The notes: generated from the sequence alone by a model not told the origin. A stretch of 64,000 nt of DNA from Candidatus Aldehydirespirator catecholifindens (GCA_028283245.1 JAPYNU010000074.1:1-64000), one strand, 5' to 3'; counted from the first letter of the stretch, positions 50,350 through 59,160 are shown. Numbers and translations are program-made.

Positions 50350-51489
50350 CCGAAGATGTCCGTGGCTGATCCTGGGAAGCACTCCGTCACCGACTCGTGA
50401 GCACTCCTCAATATGGGGGTATCCCGAAAGAATGAAGGCATTTATCCCGACACGGCGATAAGCGTCAAGCTTGGCCGCCACCTCATCAGGATCGCCGACG
50501 ATTGCGGCACCGGCACCCGAGCGAGCCCGGCCGACACCGGTCCAGAGGTTGGGTTCGACGTAGCCGTCGTCGTCGCTTTCTTCACGTAGCTGCGCTTGGC
50601 GTTGCACCCCGACCGAGGCGGCATCAAGCGAACGGCCTCGAATAGCGGCACCAACCCCATCGTCGAGTTTGCTGACGAGTCGGGCAGCGGCTTCTTTAGC
50701 GGCTGAGCCAGTGTCACGCACAATGACATGGCTACGAAGACCGAACCGCAAACGGCGACCATGCCGAGCGGCGCGTTGCTTCATGTCGCTAACAGTTTCG
50801 GCTACGCCAGCCACAGTGTCGGGCCAGGTAAGGAAAACGTCGGCGGCTTCGGCGGCGGTTTCTTTGGCGGCTTCTGAGAACCCGCCAAAGTAAAACAGCG
50901 GGCATTTGCCCGACACTGTGCGCGCCCTCGGCGGATCAAGATTCAGCTTCACGAACTCGCCGTGAAAGTCAATCGACTCACCGTCAAGCAACATGCGCAG
51001 CACTTTCATCCATTCCAGGGTGCGGCGATAACGCGGCGCTGATTCCAGAGTTTCGCCGGGCATGTCGCTAGAAATAATGTTGACGGTAAGCCGGCCTTGG
51101 AGTATGCGATCAATAGTGGCGAGTTGGCGAGCCAGCTGCGGCAGCCACAGCTCTCCCATACGCACCGCCAGCAGCAGCCGCAGGCGTTCGGTGAGCGGCG
51201 CTACCGCGGCTGCGAACGCGGTGGCATCTATGCCAAGCGTGTAACCCGAAGGCAGCAGAATATTGTCGAAACCGTTCTGCTCGGCGGTGAGGGTGATGTC
51301 ACGACAATGCGCCCAACTGCTAGCTAGCTCGGGTTCAGCCACACCTAGGTAGCGATAGTCGTCGTCGCAAAGCGCCGCGAACCACGAAATCTCGACGCTG
51401 TTGTCGTGTTGAGCTTCACGCTCAGCTTCAGCGTCGCGTTCGTCTGCTTCGTCAGGCATTGCTTTGTCGTGTATTGCTTCAGTGGTCAC
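50338..51489 (-). CDS. LLM-class flavin-dependent monooxygenase (SsuD-like)
   Basis: A 383-residue luciferase-like barrel protein resembling alkanesulfonate monooxygenase: GFDNILLPSGYTLGIDATAFAAA, TIDRILQGRLTVNIISSDMPGE, YFGGFSEAAKETAAEAADVFLTW. FMNH2-dependent oxidation is the family reaction. The N-terminal 30 residues are Glu/Asp/Ala-rich and not part of the fold. GTG start overlapping the aldo/keto reductase stop. No flavin reductase or sulfonate importer is adjacent, so the substrate is open. Confidence 0.88.
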   Translation of the reverse strand: MTTEAIHDKAMPDEADERDAEAEREAQHDNSVEISWFAALCDDDYRYLGVAEPELASSWAHCRDITLTAEQNGFDNILLPSGYTLGIDATAFAAAVAPLTERLRLLLAVRMGELWLPQLARQLATIDRILQGRLTVNIISSDMPGETLESAPRYRRTLEWMKVLRMLLDGESIDFHGEFVKLNLDPPRARTVSGKCPLFYFGGFSEAAKETAAEAADVFLTWPDTVAGVAETVSDMKQRAARHGRRLRFGLRSHVIVRDTGSAAKEAAARLVSKLDDGVGAAIRGRSLDAASVGVQRQAQLREESDDDGYVEPNLWTGVGRARSGAGAAIVGDPDEVAAKLDAYRRVGINAFILSGYPHIEECSRVGDGVLPRISHGHLRLDP

Positions 51490-52409
51490 GGTAGTCGGGT
51501 GCCCTGAGATGCTTCGATCACGTCATAAACATCGTTGCGATCAAGATGCAGGTTCACCGCACGCGCCAGATGCTCCAGTCGGTGAGGCTGCTGAGTGCCG
51601 AGCAACGCCACCGGCTTAGCAGGATGAGCCAACACGAACGCCAAAGCAACTGTGGCTCTGTCAACATTCTCACGCTCAGCTAAGCGGTCAAGTGTGGCTA
51701 GCAACTCAGCCGACACTCCAGTATCGCTTGAAGCATCTTCACTTGCAGCTAGGCGTCCTCCTCCTAACGGGCTCCACACCAGCGGAAGCACACCGCTGCG
51801 CATACACAAGTCGAAGGTTCCATCACGCAGCGGATCTAGATGCAATGCCGAATACTGCGGTTGGGTGCTAGCCAACGCAAACGGCAGATGCGCCGCCAAA
51901 GCGTCATGTTGTGCAGGGGTGAAGTTGGAGACTCCAACCTCACGTATCTTGCCTGCCGCGCGCAAATCGCTGAGAGCCTCAGCAAGCTCCGCAGGATGCG
52001 TCAACATGTCGGGCCTGTGTATCTGATACAAATCAATCACATCAGTTCCGAGACGTTGCAGCGATGCTTCACAGGCTGATGTGATTGCCACACGACTGGA
52101 GTCATAGGGCACTGTCGGCACTATGCCACCTTTGGTGGCGAGCACCATCTTGTCGCGCAAACCCGACGCAGCAGCGAGAATACGCCCTAGGTTAGCTTCG
52201 GCCTCGCCGAAGGCGCTGCCACCCCAGTTCAAGCCATACACATCGGCTGTGTCAACCAGGTTCATACCCAGATCCAGCCCAGTTTCGATAACTGCACGAA
52301 GCTCGTTGTCGGGCTTAGAGACCAGCCGCCAGCAGCCGAGGCCGAGCGGTGCTACACGCAGCTGTTCACCCAGCGGGCGTGGGTCACGGTCAATTAGTTG
52401 ATTCGTCAT
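51486..52409 (-). CDS. Aldo/keto reductase
   Basis: NADPH-dependent carbonyl reductase, 307 residues. The catalytic tetrad is visible: Asp53 and Tyr58 (VDTADVYG), Lys93 (ATKGG) and His131 (QIHRPD). I prefer ATG at 52409 (MTNQLID); the longer frame to 52430 lacks a better site. Coupled to the LLM flavoprotein gene by a GTGA overlap and divergent from the Gfo/Idh gene. Substrate unknown. Confidence 0.88.
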   Translation of the reverse strand: MTNQLIDRDPRPLGEQLRVAPLGLGCWRLVSKPDNELRAVIETGLDLGMNLVDTADVYGLNWGGSAFGEAEANLGRILAAASGLRDKMVLATKGGIVPTVPYDSSRVAITSACEASLQRLGTDVIDLYQIHRPDMLTHPAELAEALSDLRAAGKIREVGVSNFTPAQHDALAAHLPFALASTQPQYSALHLDPLRDGTFDLCMRSGVLPLVWSPLGGGRLAASEDASSDTGVSAELLATLDRLAERENVDRATVALAFVLAHPAKPVALLGTQQPHRLEHLARAVNLHLDRNDVYDVIEASQGTRLP

Positions 52410-52468
52410 TATCCTGTTGCTCCTGAGCAATCCGATACCAAAACCCTACGACTGCATCGCAACGGCCG

Positions 52469-53569
52469 ATGGGCTCTGATTTGCGTTACGGCGTGATCGG
52501 CACCGGAATGATGGGTCGTGAACACGTCATCAACTTGAACCATTTGCCTGATGCTCAAGTGACGGCGCTGGCTGATAATCATCCGCTGTCGCTGCAGGCT
52601 GCGGCTGAACTCGCTCCCCGAGCGGTGTGCTTTGACAATCACCGCGATCTTCTGAGGTCGGGGTTGTGTGACGCGGTTGTGGTGTCCACACCCAACATGA
52701 CCCATGCCGCGGTGTTGAAAGAAATACTCAGCGGCAGAGGCCTCGGCGGACGCGACCTGCATGTGCTCGTGGAGAAACCGTTGTGTACTACCGTGTCGGA
52801 CTGTAGGCAGATCCTTCAATCCGCCCAAGACCACGACGGACTGATATGGGTCGGGCTCGAATACCGTTTCATGGCACCTTTTGAGCGTCTCATTGCCGAA
52901 ACTAACGCAGGCACTGCGGGACGTGTGTGGATGGCGTCGCTGCGTGAGCATCGCAATCCGTTCCTGCGCAAAGTCCGAGACTGGAACCGTTTCGCTGCCA
53001 ACACCGGCGGCACTTTGATAGAGAAATGCTGTCATTTCTTTGATCTGATGAACCAGGTGATGCCCAGCCAGCCTGAGCGTGTCTACGCCTCGGGAAGTCA
53101 ACTCGTGAATCATCTTGATGAGCGTTACAACGGACAAACCCCTGACATCATTGACAGCGCATACGTGGTGGTGGATTATCAAGACGGCGGACGCGGCGTG
53201 CTTGATTTGTGCATGTTCGCTGACGCCACCCATGACCAACAAGAATTCGCGGTGATGGGCGACAAAGGCAAGATTGAAGCTCTGGTTCCTTCTGACATTG
53301 TGCGGATCGGTCTGAGAAGTGAACACAGCATCGGTGATGTCATCAGCATGAAGGTGACATCTGCGGCCCCTTATGAGGGTTTGCACCACGGCTCTAGCTA
53401 TGTTGAACATCAGCACTTTCTTGACGCTATTAAAACCCTTGATGCTGCCGAGCGCCGTGAATCTTCCGCAGCGAGCCTGCAAGCTGGGATGCTGGCGGTG
53501 GCGATGGGTGCAGCCGGACATAAGTCGATCAAAAGCGGCTCAGCGGTGTGCTTGAGCGAAGTGCTGTGA
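52469..53569 (+). CDS. Gfo/Idh/MocA-family oxidoreductase
   Basis: NAD(P)-dependent sugar or inositol dehydrogenase, 366 residues. Rossmann motif GVIGTGMMG (8-16), catalytic-Lys motif VEKPL (101-105), and the C-terminal substrate domain with GGTLIEKCCHFFDLM. Probably oxidises a sugar derivative linked to the alpha-glucoside importer downstream, but the two converge and do not share a transcript. Confidence 0.88.
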   Translation: MGSDLRYGVIGTGMMGREHVINLNHLPDAQVTALADNHPLSLQAAAELAPRAVCFDNHRDLLRSGLCDAVVVSTPNMTHAAVLKEILSGRGLGGRDLHVLVEKPLCTTVSDCRQILQSAQDHDGLIWVGLEYRFMAPFERLIAETNAGTAGRVWMASLREHRNPFLRKVRDWNRFAANTGGTLIEKCCHFFDLMNQVMPSQPERVYASGSQLVNHLDERYNGQTPDIIDSAYVVVDYQDGGRGVLDLCMFADATHDQQEFAVMGDKGKIEALVPSDIVRIGLRSEHSIGDVISMKVTSAAPYEGLHHGSSYVEHQHFLDAIKTLDAAERRESSAASLQAGMLAVAMGAAGHKSIKSGSAVCLSEVL

Positions 53570-53602
53570 AAACAGTTCGCTAATCCTGAGACTGGATGTG
53601 CT

Positions 53603-53641
53603 GTTCGGTGAGCGAAGGGCTTGCTCATCCCTTCACTGAAC
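53603..53641. terminator. Candidate bidirectional terminator between convergent genes
   Basis: GTTCGGT (53603-53609) pairs with ACTGAAC (53635-53641, one G-T pair) and GAAGGG (53614-53619) with CCCTTC (53629-53634), with a 4-nt bulge on one side and a 9-nt loop. The permease stop codon (53625-53627) lies in the loop. No U tract is obvious. Confidence 0.45.
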
Positions 53642-54560
53642 CGGCCAGCAGTCCCCGCACAAAATGTCGCTGCAGGCTAAAAAAGACAACCAACGGCAGG
53701 ATCATTATCACGAAAGCCGAAGCGAAGCGCAGCTGGAAGTTTGATCCCCGCTCACCAACGAGGTTCACGAGAGCGATCGTCATGGGCTCGTTGTCGGTGA
53801 GCAGCACAGCCGCCACCAGATAGTCATTCCAGGTCCATAGGAACTGGAATACTGCAAATGCTGCCAAAGCTGGACGCGCCAGCGGCAGCACCAGTCGCCA
53901 GAAAATGGTGAAATGGCTGGCACCGTCAATGCGTGCCGCCTCAAAGATCGAGCGCGGCAGTTGGCTAATGAAATTATGTAGCAACAGCACCGCTAAAGGC
54001 AGACCGAACGCAGTGTGTGTGAGCCATACCGCAGCAGCAGTGTTGGCGATCCCCAGATCCGGGAACAGCACGAAAGTCCAGTCAAGGCCGGGAATAGTGA
54101 AACGGGCACCGTTGTTGAACAGTTGCAGAAGCGGCACGAAAGCCATCTGGTTGGGCAGCGCAATCATCGAAACCAGCGCAATAAACAACCAGTTTCGGCC
54201 GCGGAACTCCATCCAAGCGAAGCCGTAAGCGGCGAAAGCAGCCACAGCTATCGGGATGATGGTCGCCGGGATGACAATCGCCATGGAGTTAAGCGCGAAC
54301 TCCCACATTGAGGGTTGCGCGGCGCTGTCACGGAAAATGTCGCGATAGTTCTGCAGCGTGAAGTTGTCAAAGTCGTTCCAGGCAGTCCACCAACCCGAGT
54401 CGTTGATGTCTGCAACCTTGCGGAACGACGAAATAAACAGCCCGAGAGTCGGCACCGTCCAGAGCACCACTACCAGCCAAACCACCCAGGTCGGCAACGA
54501 GCCGAACATCTCACGCAGACGACGGCCTGTGGTCGGTGGAATGGTCACTTGGGCGCTCAC
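53625..54560 (-). CDS. Sugar ABC transporter permease, MalG type (alpha-glucoside system)
   Basis: A 311-residue CUT1 permease with six hydrophobic segments and the EAA loop PRSIFEAARIDGASHFTIF. GTG start in a 4-bp overlap with the larger partner. Its stop lies in a hairpin. Together with the next gene it forms the channel for the binding protein at 56369. Confidence 0.92.
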   Translation of the reverse strand: MSAQVTIPPTTGRRLREMFGSLPTWVVWLVVVLWTVPTLGLFISSFRKVADINDSGWWTAWNDFDNFTLQNYRDIFRDSAAQPSMWEFALNSMAIVIPATIIPIAVAAFAAYGFAWMEFRGRNWLFIALVSMIALPNQMAFVPLLQLFNNGARFTIPGLDWTFVLFPDLGIANTAAAVWLTHTAFGLPLAVLLLHNFISQLPRSIFEAARIDGASHFTIFWRLVLPLARPALAAFAVFQFLWTWNDYLVAAVLLTDNEPMTIALVNLVGERGSNFQLRFASAFVIMILPLVVFFSLQRHFVRGLLAGSVKG

Positions 54561-56179
54561 GCGAGATCCTTTTGCAGTCTGCGAATGTTGAAGATCATCA
54601 CTGGCACCACCAACGCCAAAAGCACCACCGCGAATGCGCTGCTGGAAGTGAAGTTGCGGTCACGCAGTTGATCGAACATTTCGTTGGCCAAGACGTTGGT
54701 GCGGTTGGCACCGCCGGTGGTGGCTTTGACCAAGTCAAAGACTTTGGTGACAATCACGATCAGGGTGGTAACCACCACGATGATGGTCGGACGGATTTGA
54801 GGCATCACAACCCGCCAGAAGGCTTGTGTTTCGCTGGCACCATCAACTCGGGCCGCTTCTAGCAGTTCGTCGGGCACTGCCCTGATCGCCGCCGAAAGGA
54901 CCACCATGGCGAAACCGGTTTGGATCCAGACCATGATGATCATGATCCAGAAATTGTTCCACGGGATCATGGTGGCGTTAACGAAAAAGCCTCGAACGTT
55001 AAAACCGAGCCCTTGCAGGATCGCGTTGACAAGCCCAGTCTGGGTGCCGGTCGCTTGAACCTCGAACATGAAGTCCCAGATCACTGCGGCACCGACCATA
55101 GAAATAGCCATCGGCATGAAAATCAGGGTCTTGGCGTAGCGATCGCCGTAAGCACGGTCGGCTAGCACAGCCAGCATCAGCCCGAGCGCAGTGGACAGAC
55201 CGGCAACGGTGACCACCCACCAAATGTTGTTCCAGACCACAGCTTGAAGAGTTGACAGAATGCCGAAAATCAGCAGTACCGAACCCAACACGATCATCAT
55301 TGACGAAGACGGTGAACCCCAGTCAAGTTCGAGTTCTTGACGGTTGATCTTGCTCAAAGTCCAATACAGCAAAGCCGCCACGACAAGCGCCACCAAGACC
55401 CATAGCGTTATCCGACTAGAGACAAGCACTGTCAGTACGTCCATGATTGCCGAGCGGTTCGGGTCGCGTATTAGCGACTCAACGAAAGCCAGCAGCGGTG
55501 CCACTACTAGCACTACCCCAACGACACCAAGAATTTTCATTAGACGACCCGCAGCGAGGATCTGTCTGGTGGTGCCGATAATGCGGGTGGCACTAGCCCA
55601 AGCAGCAATCGCGGCTACCAAAACCGCGGCGAGGCCTGCAATGAACAACCGGCCCGTGAATATTTGAGCCCAACCTTCGAAAGTGAAGTAGTTATCGTCG
55701 GTGAAGATGTCGCGGTAGTGCTCAAATGTGTAGCCGGGTTCGCGGCCTCGCGTGCCGTTCTTGAACGACAAAAACACTGTGCGAAGCCCAGGAATTATTA
55801 GGCCGATGGTCACGAAAACCAGAGCCGGCCCGGCGAACACCCAGGGACGCAGTCGAGCCTCCCAAGCGACGCGCCGGATGCGTGAAGGCTGCAACAGTTT
55901 GCCCGCAAGCGCACCCACACCAGCGCCGACAGCGGCACCTGCGACGATGATCAACCAGCCTTGTTTGATTGGCCCCGCTAAAGCTGGTCCGGCGGGAACC
56001 CAGCCGTTGTGTTGAACAGCAGCTCCAGTGACCAGACCTAGCAGAGAACCGAACACGGCCGTGAAGATCGGCCAACGAGGCACAGCCTGATCAACGCTGC
56101 GGTTGGCTCCTACAAAGACAACAGCCGAAGCCAGCAGCGACACCACCACCGTTATGACCATGGTGATGAACTGCTCCAT
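54557..56179 (-). CDS. Sugar ABC transporter permease, large MalF type
   Basis: A 540-residue permease, about 200 residues longer than usual. The C-terminal part is a standard MalF-like core with EAA loop PDELLEAARVDGASETQAF (about 455-473). The N-terminal part has additional hydrophobic segments (about 5-25, 36-56, 72-92, 112-132) and a loop GTRGREPGYTFEHYRDIF, as in AglF-type alpha-glucoside permeases. ATG at 56179. An intercistronic stem-loop lies between it and the binding-protein gene. Confidence 0.9.
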   Translation of the reverse strand: MEQFITMVITVVVSLLASAVVFVGANRSVDQAVPRWPIFTAVFGSLLGLVTGAAVQHNGWVPAGPALAGPIKQGWLIIVAGAAVGAGVGALAGKLLQPSRIRRVAWEARLRPWVFAGPALVFVTIGLIIPGLRTVFLSFKNGTRGREPGYTFEHYRDIFTDDNYFTFEGWAQIFTGRLFIAGLAAVLVAAIAAWASATRIIGTTRQILAAGRLMKILGVVGVVLVVAPLLAFVESLIRDPNRSAIMDVLTVLVSSRITLWVLVALVVAALLYWTLSKINRQELELDWGSPSSSMMIVLGSVLLIFGILSTLQAVVWNNIWWVVTVAGLSTALGLMLAVLADRAYGDRYAKTLIFMPMAISMVGAAVIWDFMFEVQATGTQTGLVNAILQGLGFNVRGFFVNATMIPWNNFWIMIIMVWIQTGFAMVVLSAAIRAVPDELLEAARVDGASETQAFWRVVMPQIRPTIIVVVTTLIVIVTKVFDLVKATTGGANRTNVLANEMFDQLRDRNFTSSSAFAVVLLALVVPVMIFNIRRLQKDLA

Positions 56180-56288
56180 GCTTCGGCTCTTTCTACTTCG
56201 TCCGGTTTGGCAGAAGGATCTCTCCGCTGGTCATGCCCGTTTTTGACGGACACGCCAGCATCGGAGACATTAGCCCACAGGCACGGCT

Positions 56289-56330
56289 GTGTGCAGAGGT
56301 GCAGCTAATCAAGCTGTTACCTCCGCACAC
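56289..56330 (-). other. Intercistronic stem-loop between binding-protein and permease genes
   Basis: An imperfect long hairpin: GTGTGC and GAGGT (from 56289) pair with ACCTC and GCACAC (to 56330) around one A/C mismatch, and inner CAGCT/AGCTG closes a 5-nt AATCA loop. No U tract follows on the minus strand. In binding-protein operons such loops stabilise the upstream mRNA and lower permease expression; that role is inferred. Confidence 0.65.
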
Positions 56331-56338
56331 AACACAAG

Positions 56339-56371
56339 CCTGCTAACTAGGTGCTAACTAATCGTTAGCTA
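56339..56371. repeat. Three 11-bp tandem repeats ending at a stop codon
   Basis: CCTGCTAACTA, GGTGCTAACTA and ATCGTTAGCTA (56339-56349, 56350-56360, 56361-56371). Each ends in CTA, the complement of TAG. The last CTA is the stop of the binding-protein gene, so two further TAG triplets follow at 11-nt steps. Confidence 0.8.
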
Positions 56372-57970
56372 CGACGGCCAAGCATCCTGAACGTCGGATA
56401 CGAACTCTTCAGCGGTCTTGGCACCAGACACATAGTCGGTACCGGAACGCCAGAATTCACCAGCACCTACCTCTCCGGGCATCAGGTCAGATGCGTCGAA
56501 GCGGAACGGACTAGCGCTCACCAGAATCTCGGCCAGAGTGCGGTCGAAGTCCGATGAGTAAAGCGACGTGTCATGGTCACGGTTAGGTGACAAGAAGCCG
56601 CCCTTGTCGGAGCTGATGCGAGCGTCGGCGTATTCGGCGGTGCCGATGTATTCAAGCACTGCCAAAGTTTCGGGCTTGTCGGTGAAGGCAACTGCGTGTG
56701 TGCCAGCACCAAGCACCACCTGGCCGAAATCATCTGAAATGGTCGGAAGGTAGAAGACGTTGACGTCACCGTCGGGGCCGAGCGTGGCACCGGCCTCAAC
56801 GAAGAAGGCACCTGCGAAGTTGGCCTGACGATGCATCAGACACTCGCCGTCAACGAGAGGCAGAGCAGCCTCACGGAACCCGGTGGTGGCAATCAGGTCA
56901 CGTCCACCGAGAACATTGCCTTCCTCAAACCAGATATTGCCGACAAACTCAGCGACTGCAACGACGCGGGGATCATCGAAGGGAATCTCGTTAGAAACCC
57001 ACTGGTCATACACGTCGGGGCCGTGGAGGCGCAACATGATGTCTTCCATCCAGTCGGTGAAAGCCCAACCGGTAGCGTCACCTGACTCAATGCCGACACA
57101 CCATGGGACATGCCCGTCGGCTTTGATCCGCTCGGTGAGCGATTCGAGATCTTCCCAAGTCTCGGGAATTTCGTAGCCCTTCTCTGCAAAGACTGCTGGC
57201 TGATACCAAACCAGACTCTTGACGTCACCCTTGTTGGGTACGCCATAGACGTTGCCGTTGGTGCTTGCGAGATCGAACCAGAACGAGTCGTAAGAGCCGC
57301 TGAGTCTGCCCATTACATCATCGGGAATGGCGACAGCGTCATCTGATTCTGCGAACTGAATGATTCGGCCAGGCTGGGGGATCACCACAATGTCTGGTGG
57401 GTCACCGGCTTCAAGGGCTAGGTTCAACTCGGTGGTTGCATCACGCGAACCCGAGTAGCGAACCACGATCCCGGTGCGCTCACGCAGCGGTTCGAAACCG
57501 GCTATGAAGCCTTCGGCCTCTGCGCCGGTTTCTGGTCCGAGGATCTCAACGACAGTGCCAGAAAGGTTCATCTCGTCGGCCATCTCGGCCATCTGCTCCA
57601 TCTGTTCCATTTGCATGGCTTCAGCATCAGCGGCCCGCTCGGCAGCGGCATCAGCCTCAGCCTGAGCTTCGGCTAGCTGAGCTTCGAGTTCTGCGACAGC
57701 TTCAGGTTCCATCATGTCGTCGCCTTCGGCCATGGCGGCTGCTAGCGCTGCTTCGGCTTCGGCGGCCCGCTCGGCAGCGGCATCAGCCTCAGCCTGAGCT
57801 TCGGCGGCGGCTTCCGCAGAAGCTTCTGCGTCAGCCTGAGCCTGAGCGGCCGCGGCATCGGCGGCGCTGGTGTCGGCCATTGGCTCGTCATCGTCGCCGC
57901 AAGCTGCCGCCACAAGGGCGAAGCTCAGCATGGCACCAAGGATGAGCGCTAGGCGCGAGTGTCTTATCAT
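56369..57970 (-). CDS. Alpha-glucoside-binding lipoprotein with Ala/Glu coiled-coil tether
   Basis: A 533-residue solute-binding protein. Signal peptide with lipobox VAAAC, Cys24. Residues about 35-140 are almost entirely Ala, Glu, Gln, Asp and Met (patterns such as AEAQAEADAAAERAAEAEAA), predicting a long helical or coiled-coil stalk between membrane anchor and sugar-binding domain. The binding domain (about 145-533) is AglE-like: GFEPLRERTGIVVRYSGSRD, DVKSLVWYQP, GWAFTDWMEDIMLRL. Start supported by GGGAGGG before the ATG and a perfect LacI-type operator upstream. A 43-bp sequence encoding part of the stalk occurs twice (57631-57673 and 57763-57805). Confidence 0.92.
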   Translation of the reverse strand: MIRHSRLALILGAMLSFALVAAACGDDDEPMADTSAADAAAAQAQADAEASAEAAAEAQAEADAAAERAAEAEAALAAAMAEGDDMMEPEAVAELEAQLAEAQAEADAAAERAADAEAMQMEQMEQMAEMADEMNLSGTVVEILGPETGAEAEGFIAGFEPLRERTGIVVRYSGSRDATTELNLALEAGDPPDIVVIPQPGRIIQFAESDDAVAIPDDVMGRLSGSYDSFWFDLASTNGNVYGVPNKGDVKSLVWYQPAVFAEKGYEIPETWEDLESLTERIKADGHVPWCVGIESGDATGWAFTDWMEDIMLRLHGPDVYDQWVSNEIPFDDPRVVAVAEFVGNIWFEEGNVLGGRDLIATTGFREAALPLVDGECLMHRQANFAGAFFVEAGATLGPDGDVNVFYLPTISDDFGQVVLGAGTHAVAFTDKPETLAVLEYIGTAEYADARISSDKGGFLSPNRDHDTSLYSSDFDRTLAEILVSASPFRFDASDLMPGEVGAGEFWRSGTDYVSGAKTAEEFVSDVQDAWPS

Positions 57971-57987
57971 GGATTCCCTCCCAGGGA

Positions 57988-58001
57988 TGTAAACGTTTAC
58001 A
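57988..58001 (-). promoter_or_regulatory. LacI-type operator upstream of the alpha-glucoside-binding protein gene
   Basis: Perfect 14-bp palindrome TGTAAACGTTTACA, 17 bp before the ATG and just upstream of the ribosome site, as at the ATPase and glucosidase genes. The LacI-family gene lies immediately upstream. Confidence 0.82.
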
Positions 58002-58055
58002 AAGCGACGTTAGCGCAACCGACACCCAGAATCAAACCCTAAGAAGGACTCATTT

Positions 58056-58091
58056 CCTAACTGCGTTGAGTTACCTAGCTGCGTTGAGCAT
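58056..58091. repeat. 18-bp tandem duplication next to the lacI-family stop
   Basis: CCTAACTGCGTTGAGTTA (58056-58073) and CCTAGCTGCGTTGAGCAT (58074-58091). The second copy ends on the first base of the TGA stop (58091-58093, minus strand). Confidence 0.82.
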
Positions 58092-59149
58092 CACGATGCT
58101 TCAGCCGTGGATTCTCGAGCGACTAGCGGCACATCCCAAATGATGTCGTCGGTCTGCTCACCACCGATCAGCGCGATCACAGTCTCGGCGGCTCTTACCC
58201 CTATCTCACCCACCGCTTGGCGCATGGTTGTAAGCCCTAAAGTCGCAGCTAGGTCATGATCATCGAATCCGATCACTGATAGGTCTTGAGGCACCAGCAG
58301 GCCATGCCTTGAAGCCTCTCTCAGCACCCCGAAGGCCATTTCGTCAGACATGCAGAACACTGCCGTCGGCGGATCATCGCACTCAAGCAGTTGCTTAAGG
58401 GCTGCTGCTCCACCGGCTGAGGTCCATGAGCCAGCGGCTTCTAGCTCATTGATGATCGGCAGCCCGGCAGCTTCAAGAGCATCGCGGTAGCCGAGGCGAC
58501 GCTGCTGAGGAACCGGCATCGGCGGATCATGCGGACCCGACGCTCCCGATACGAGTCCAATACGTTTATGACCTAGCTCAAGCAGGTGTTCTACTGCGCG
58601 CCTCGCTGCGTCACGATTATCAATGGCGATTGATGAGGCGCCAGCGAGCTGTTCGCCGACAGCCACCACCGGCCTGTCAAAGAAGGCATCAACAGAATCA
58701 GCTTCGACACTGACGAACGTGTCGATCAGAAGTATCCCGTCGACCCGTCGACACAGCGCGCCAGCATCGTCAAGCAGGCTGCGACGATCCTCGGCGCTGG
58801 TCATCACCGAGATCAACATGTCATAGCCAGCTTGAGCGAACACCGAGTTGATGCCGCCCATAGTCCTGAACGGAAACCAAGTGCCAAAATGCGGCGCTAC
58901 CACGCCGACTGTCCAGGTGCGGCCAGACACCAGACTTGATGCTTGAGGATGAGCCTCATATTTGAGCGCTTCGGCTACCTCCAACACCCGGTTGCGTGTC
59001 GCTGCTGCCACATTTGGCAGATCACGAAGAGCACGACTGACCGTGGCCACAGAGACACCGGTAACCCGCGCAATGTCTTTAATCGTGGAGCGGGGAATCA
59101 TGTGCCGGGGAATGGTGGACCGGGCAGGCGCAGACCGTGTATCAGCCAC
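58091..59149 (-). CDS. LacI-family transcriptional regulator
   Basis: A 352-residue repressor: headpiece STIKDIARVTGVSVATVSRALRD with the hinge region ASSLVSGRT, then a periplasmic-binding-protein-like sugar domain (VGVVAPHFGTWFP, VIGFDDHDLAATLGLTTMRQ). It is the obvious candidate to bind the three TGTAAACGTTTACA operators in the window. GTG at 59149 is used; ATG at 59101 would trim the unconserved N-terminal 16 residues. It follows glpK by 11 bp and may be co-transcribed with the glycerol genes. Confidence 0.9.
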   Translation of the reverse strand: MADTRSAPARSTIPRHMIPRSTIKDIARVTGVSVATVSRALRDLPNVAAATRNRVLEVAEALKYEAHPQASSLVSGRTWTVGVVAPHFGTWFPFRTMGGINSVFAQAGYDMLISVMTSAEDRRSLLDDAGALCRRVDGILLIDTFVSVEADSVDAFFDRPVVAVGEQLAGASSIAIDNRDAARRAVEHLLELGHKRIGLVSGASGPHDPPMPVPQQRRLGYRDALEAAGLPIINELEAAGSWTSAGGAAALKQLLECDDPPTAVFCMSDEMAFGVLREASRHGLLVPQDLSVIGFDDHDLAATLGLTTMRQAVGEIGVRAAETVIALIGGEQTDDIIWDVPLVARESTAEAS

Positions 59150-59160
59150 GTCTGTTGAAA

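Noticed and set aside
52409-53521. 370-codon minus-strand frame opposite the Gfo/Idh gene
   Set aside because: The plus strand carries a complete Gfo/Idh protein with GxGxxG and EKPL. The antisense frame has no recognisable domain.
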